Below are positions 12,457 through 13,795 of a stretch of DNA of 13,795 nucleotides, in pieces. Origin of the DNA: an uncultured Elusimicrobiales bacterium (lineage in GTDB: Bacteria > Elusimicrobiota > Elusimicrobia > Elusimicrobiales > Elusimicrobiaceae). Made by a program: the position numbers and the translations under genes. The stretch spans positions 1 through 13,795 of the forward strand of contig CAKUDJ010000004.1 of the NCBI GenBank assembly GCA_934644855.1. Reading direction: 5' to 3'. Under the pieces are notes generated by a model that worked only from the letters and a program-made list of their open reading frames with translations, was not told the DNA's origin and ran no database searches. Positions within the stretch are counted from its first letter, which is position 1. Every line of letters starts with the position of its first letter.

Positions 12457-13795
12457 TTACACAAGCCCTTGGTCAATCATGGCATCCGCCACTTTTTTGA
12501 ATCCGAAGATGTTGGCCCCGGCCATATAATCCCCGGGCATCCCGTACATGGCGGCGGCTTCCAAACAGTTTTGGTGAATACTGTTCATAATGCGTTGGAG
12601 GTATTTTTCCACTTCTTCGCGGGTCCAATATACGCGCATACTGTTTTGGGTCATTTCCAGGCCGGATACCGCCACCCCGCCCGCGTTGGACGCTTTACCG
12701 GGGGAATACAACAGTTTGGCCGCTTTAATGCGCTCTATCGCTTCCGGCGTGCAGGGCATATTGGAGCCTTCGCAAACGCCTTTACAACCGTTATCAATCA
12801 GCAGTTGGGCGTCCTGCCCGTCCAGTTCGTTTTCGCACGCGGTGGGAAAAGCGTAATCGCACGGAATATCCCACGTTTTTTTGCCGGGCCTAAAGTGGGC
12901 CCCGGGGAATTTTTTGTCGTAATCTTTCAAACTGCCCCGGCGCACAAATACTAAATCTTTCAGGTACGCCAGGCTATCTTCGTCTATGCCGTGTTCGTCG
13001 TAAATACTGCCGTCATAGTCCATGAGCCCCACCACTTTGGCCCCCAGTTGGGTCAGCTTTTCCATGGCGTAAATGCCCACGTTGCCCGCGCCGGAAATAA
13101 TGCACGTTTTGCCCTCTAAACTATCGCCTTTGTGGCGCAGCATTTCTTGCGCGAAATACGCCACCCCGTAGCCGGTGGCTTCCGGGCGCAAAAGGCTGCC
13201 GCCCCAGTTGGGTTTTTTACCCGTAAACGCGCCGGTAAAATCGTTCGTCAGTTTTTTGTACTGGCCGAACATATAGCCGATTTCCCGCGCCCCGCAGCCT
13301 AAATCTCCGGCGGGGATGTCGGTATGATAGCCGATATGGTGGTAAAGTTCGTTAATAAAAGAATGGCAAAAACGCATGACTTCGCTGTCCGTTTTGCCGC
13401 GGGTGTCAAAATCGCTGCCGCCCTTTCCGCCGCCCAGCGGGAGCGTGGTTAAACTGTTTTTGAACACTTGTTCAAACCCTAAAAATTTCAGCACGTCCTG
13501 GTTGACGGTGGCGTGGAAACGCATACCGCCTTTATACGGCCCCAAGGCGCTGTTGTATTGCACGCGGAAACCGCGGTTGACGTGAATTTCACCCTTGTCA
13601 TCTTGCCACGGCACACGGAAAATAATGGTGCGTTCCGGCTCTACAATGCGCTCCAAAATACGTTCTTTCATATATTTGGGGTTTTGTTGTAAAACGGGCG
13701 TGAGGGTAGAAACTACTTCCTGCACGGCTTGATGAAATACTCTTTGGGCGGGGTCTTTTTGAATTAAATTTTCCAAAAACTGCGCGGTATAAGCG
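12457..13795 (-). CDS. gdhA: Glutamate dehydrogenase (GdhA type, hexameric; 5' end outside the window)
   Basis: The enzyme interconverts glutamate and 2-oxoglutarate plus ammonia with NAD(P)H. About 445 residues are visible, nearly the whole of a roughly 445-450 residue family I enzyme. Motifs: RGFRVQYNSALGPYKGGMRF with the substrate-binding Lys, LPLGGGKGGSDFD with the catalytic-site Lys, DIPAGDLGCGAREIGYMFGQYKKL with the catalytic Asp, RPEATGYGVAYF, and the nucleotide-binding GAGNVGIYAMEKL. Coenzyme choice is not clear, although similarity is closest to NADP-type GdhA. An in-frame TTG at 13776 could look like a start, but the frame stays open to the edge (AYTAQFLENLIQ) and matches the family N-terminus, so the true start lies beyond the window. 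The gene faces rnpB and ends in a terminator. Confidence 0.95.
   Translation of the reverse strand, partial: AYTAQFLENLIQKDPAQRVFHQAVQEVVSTLTPVLQQNPKYMKERILERIVEPERTIIFRVPWQDDKGEIHVNRGFRVQYNSALGPYKGGMRFHATVNQDVLKFLGFEQVFKNSLTTLPLGGGKGGSDFDTRGKTDSEVMRFCHSFINELYHHIGYHTDIPAGDLGCGAREIGYMFGQYKKLTNDFTGAFTGKKPNWGGSLLRPEATGYGVAYFAQEMLRHKGDSLEGKTCIISGAGNVGIYAMEKLTQLGAKVVGLMDYDGSIYDEHGIDEDSLAYLKDLVFVRRGSLKDYDKKFPGAHFRPGKKTWDIPCDYAFPTACENELDGQDAQLLIDNGCKGVCEGSNMPCTPEAIERIKAAKLLYSPGKASNAGGVAVSGLEMTQNSMRVYWTREEVEKYLQRIMNSIHQNCLEAAAMYGMPGDYMAGANIFGFKKVADAMIDQGLV

Noticed and set aside
12286..12954. 222-codon plus-strand open frame
   Set aside because: It begins inside rnpB, runs through three terminators and then lies antisense to gdhA; not a gene.
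13774..13776. TTG as the start codon of gdhA
   Set aside because: The frame stays open to the window edge and the residues upstream fit the family's N-terminus, so the gene is cut by the edge rather than starting here.
1..13795. Mobile element, integrase, CRISPR array, tRNA gene or defence island
   Set aside because: No transposase, recombinase, spaced direct repeats or tRNA-like fold was seen. Gene content is housekeeping and transport, and base composition looks even.

Overview
This is a compact bacterial chromosomal stretch (roughly half G+C) with no mobile element, CRISPR array or phage gene. It carries 12 protein genes that can be named at least to family level, one partial gene at each edge (the left one unrecognised), and the RNase P RNA gene. 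The gene set (type A-like RNase P RNA, signal-peptide TPR protein, several ion-coupled carboxylate or amino-acid-type transporters, glutamate dehydrogenase) suits a fermentative anaerobe with a Gram-negative style envelope. My guess is a gut-associated lineage such as Elusimicrobiota, but that rests on overall impression only and is low confidence.

Layout. (1) Bases 1-3748, plus strand: a tightly packed operon. It holds the end of an unidentified gene, a membrane-anchored CBM48/AMPK-like glycogen-binding-domain protein, tsaE, tsaB, rimI and a long TPR protein. Most junctions overlap. It ends at a bidirectional terminator (3773-3802). (2) Bases 3816-8861, minus strand: two tandem YfcC/DcuC-family transporters, a terminator, then a sodium:solute symporter whose end overlaps a thiamine pyrophosphokinase gene by 35 bases. 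(3) Bases 8989-11297, plus strand: rsmI, tsaC and an orphan histidine kinase, ending at a terminator. (4) rnhA (11369-11941), then rnpB (about 11971-12316) with its own terminators. (5) gdhA on the minus strand, running off the right edge.

How the genes work together. tsaE and tsaB, with tsaC in the other plus-strand operon, supply three of the four bacterial t6A37 tRNA modification proteins; TsaD is not in the window. RimI acetylates ribosomal protein S18 and RsmI methylates 16S rRNA at the decoding centre, so both plus-strand operons serve translation accuracy. The symporter plus thiN pair looks like uptake and activation of thiamine.

The most unusual content is not a multi-gene system but the RNase P RNA. 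Its near-invariant catalytic helix P4 carries sequence changes on both strands that keep the pairing. Helix P18 appears to be absent. P12 is a stub, and the same 12-base hairpin occurs as both P12 and P19. The RNase HI next to it ends in a tail with a sliding-clamp-binding-like motif (QPDLF). rsmI and rnhA appear to be leaderless, while the other genes examined have Shine-Dalgarno sequences.
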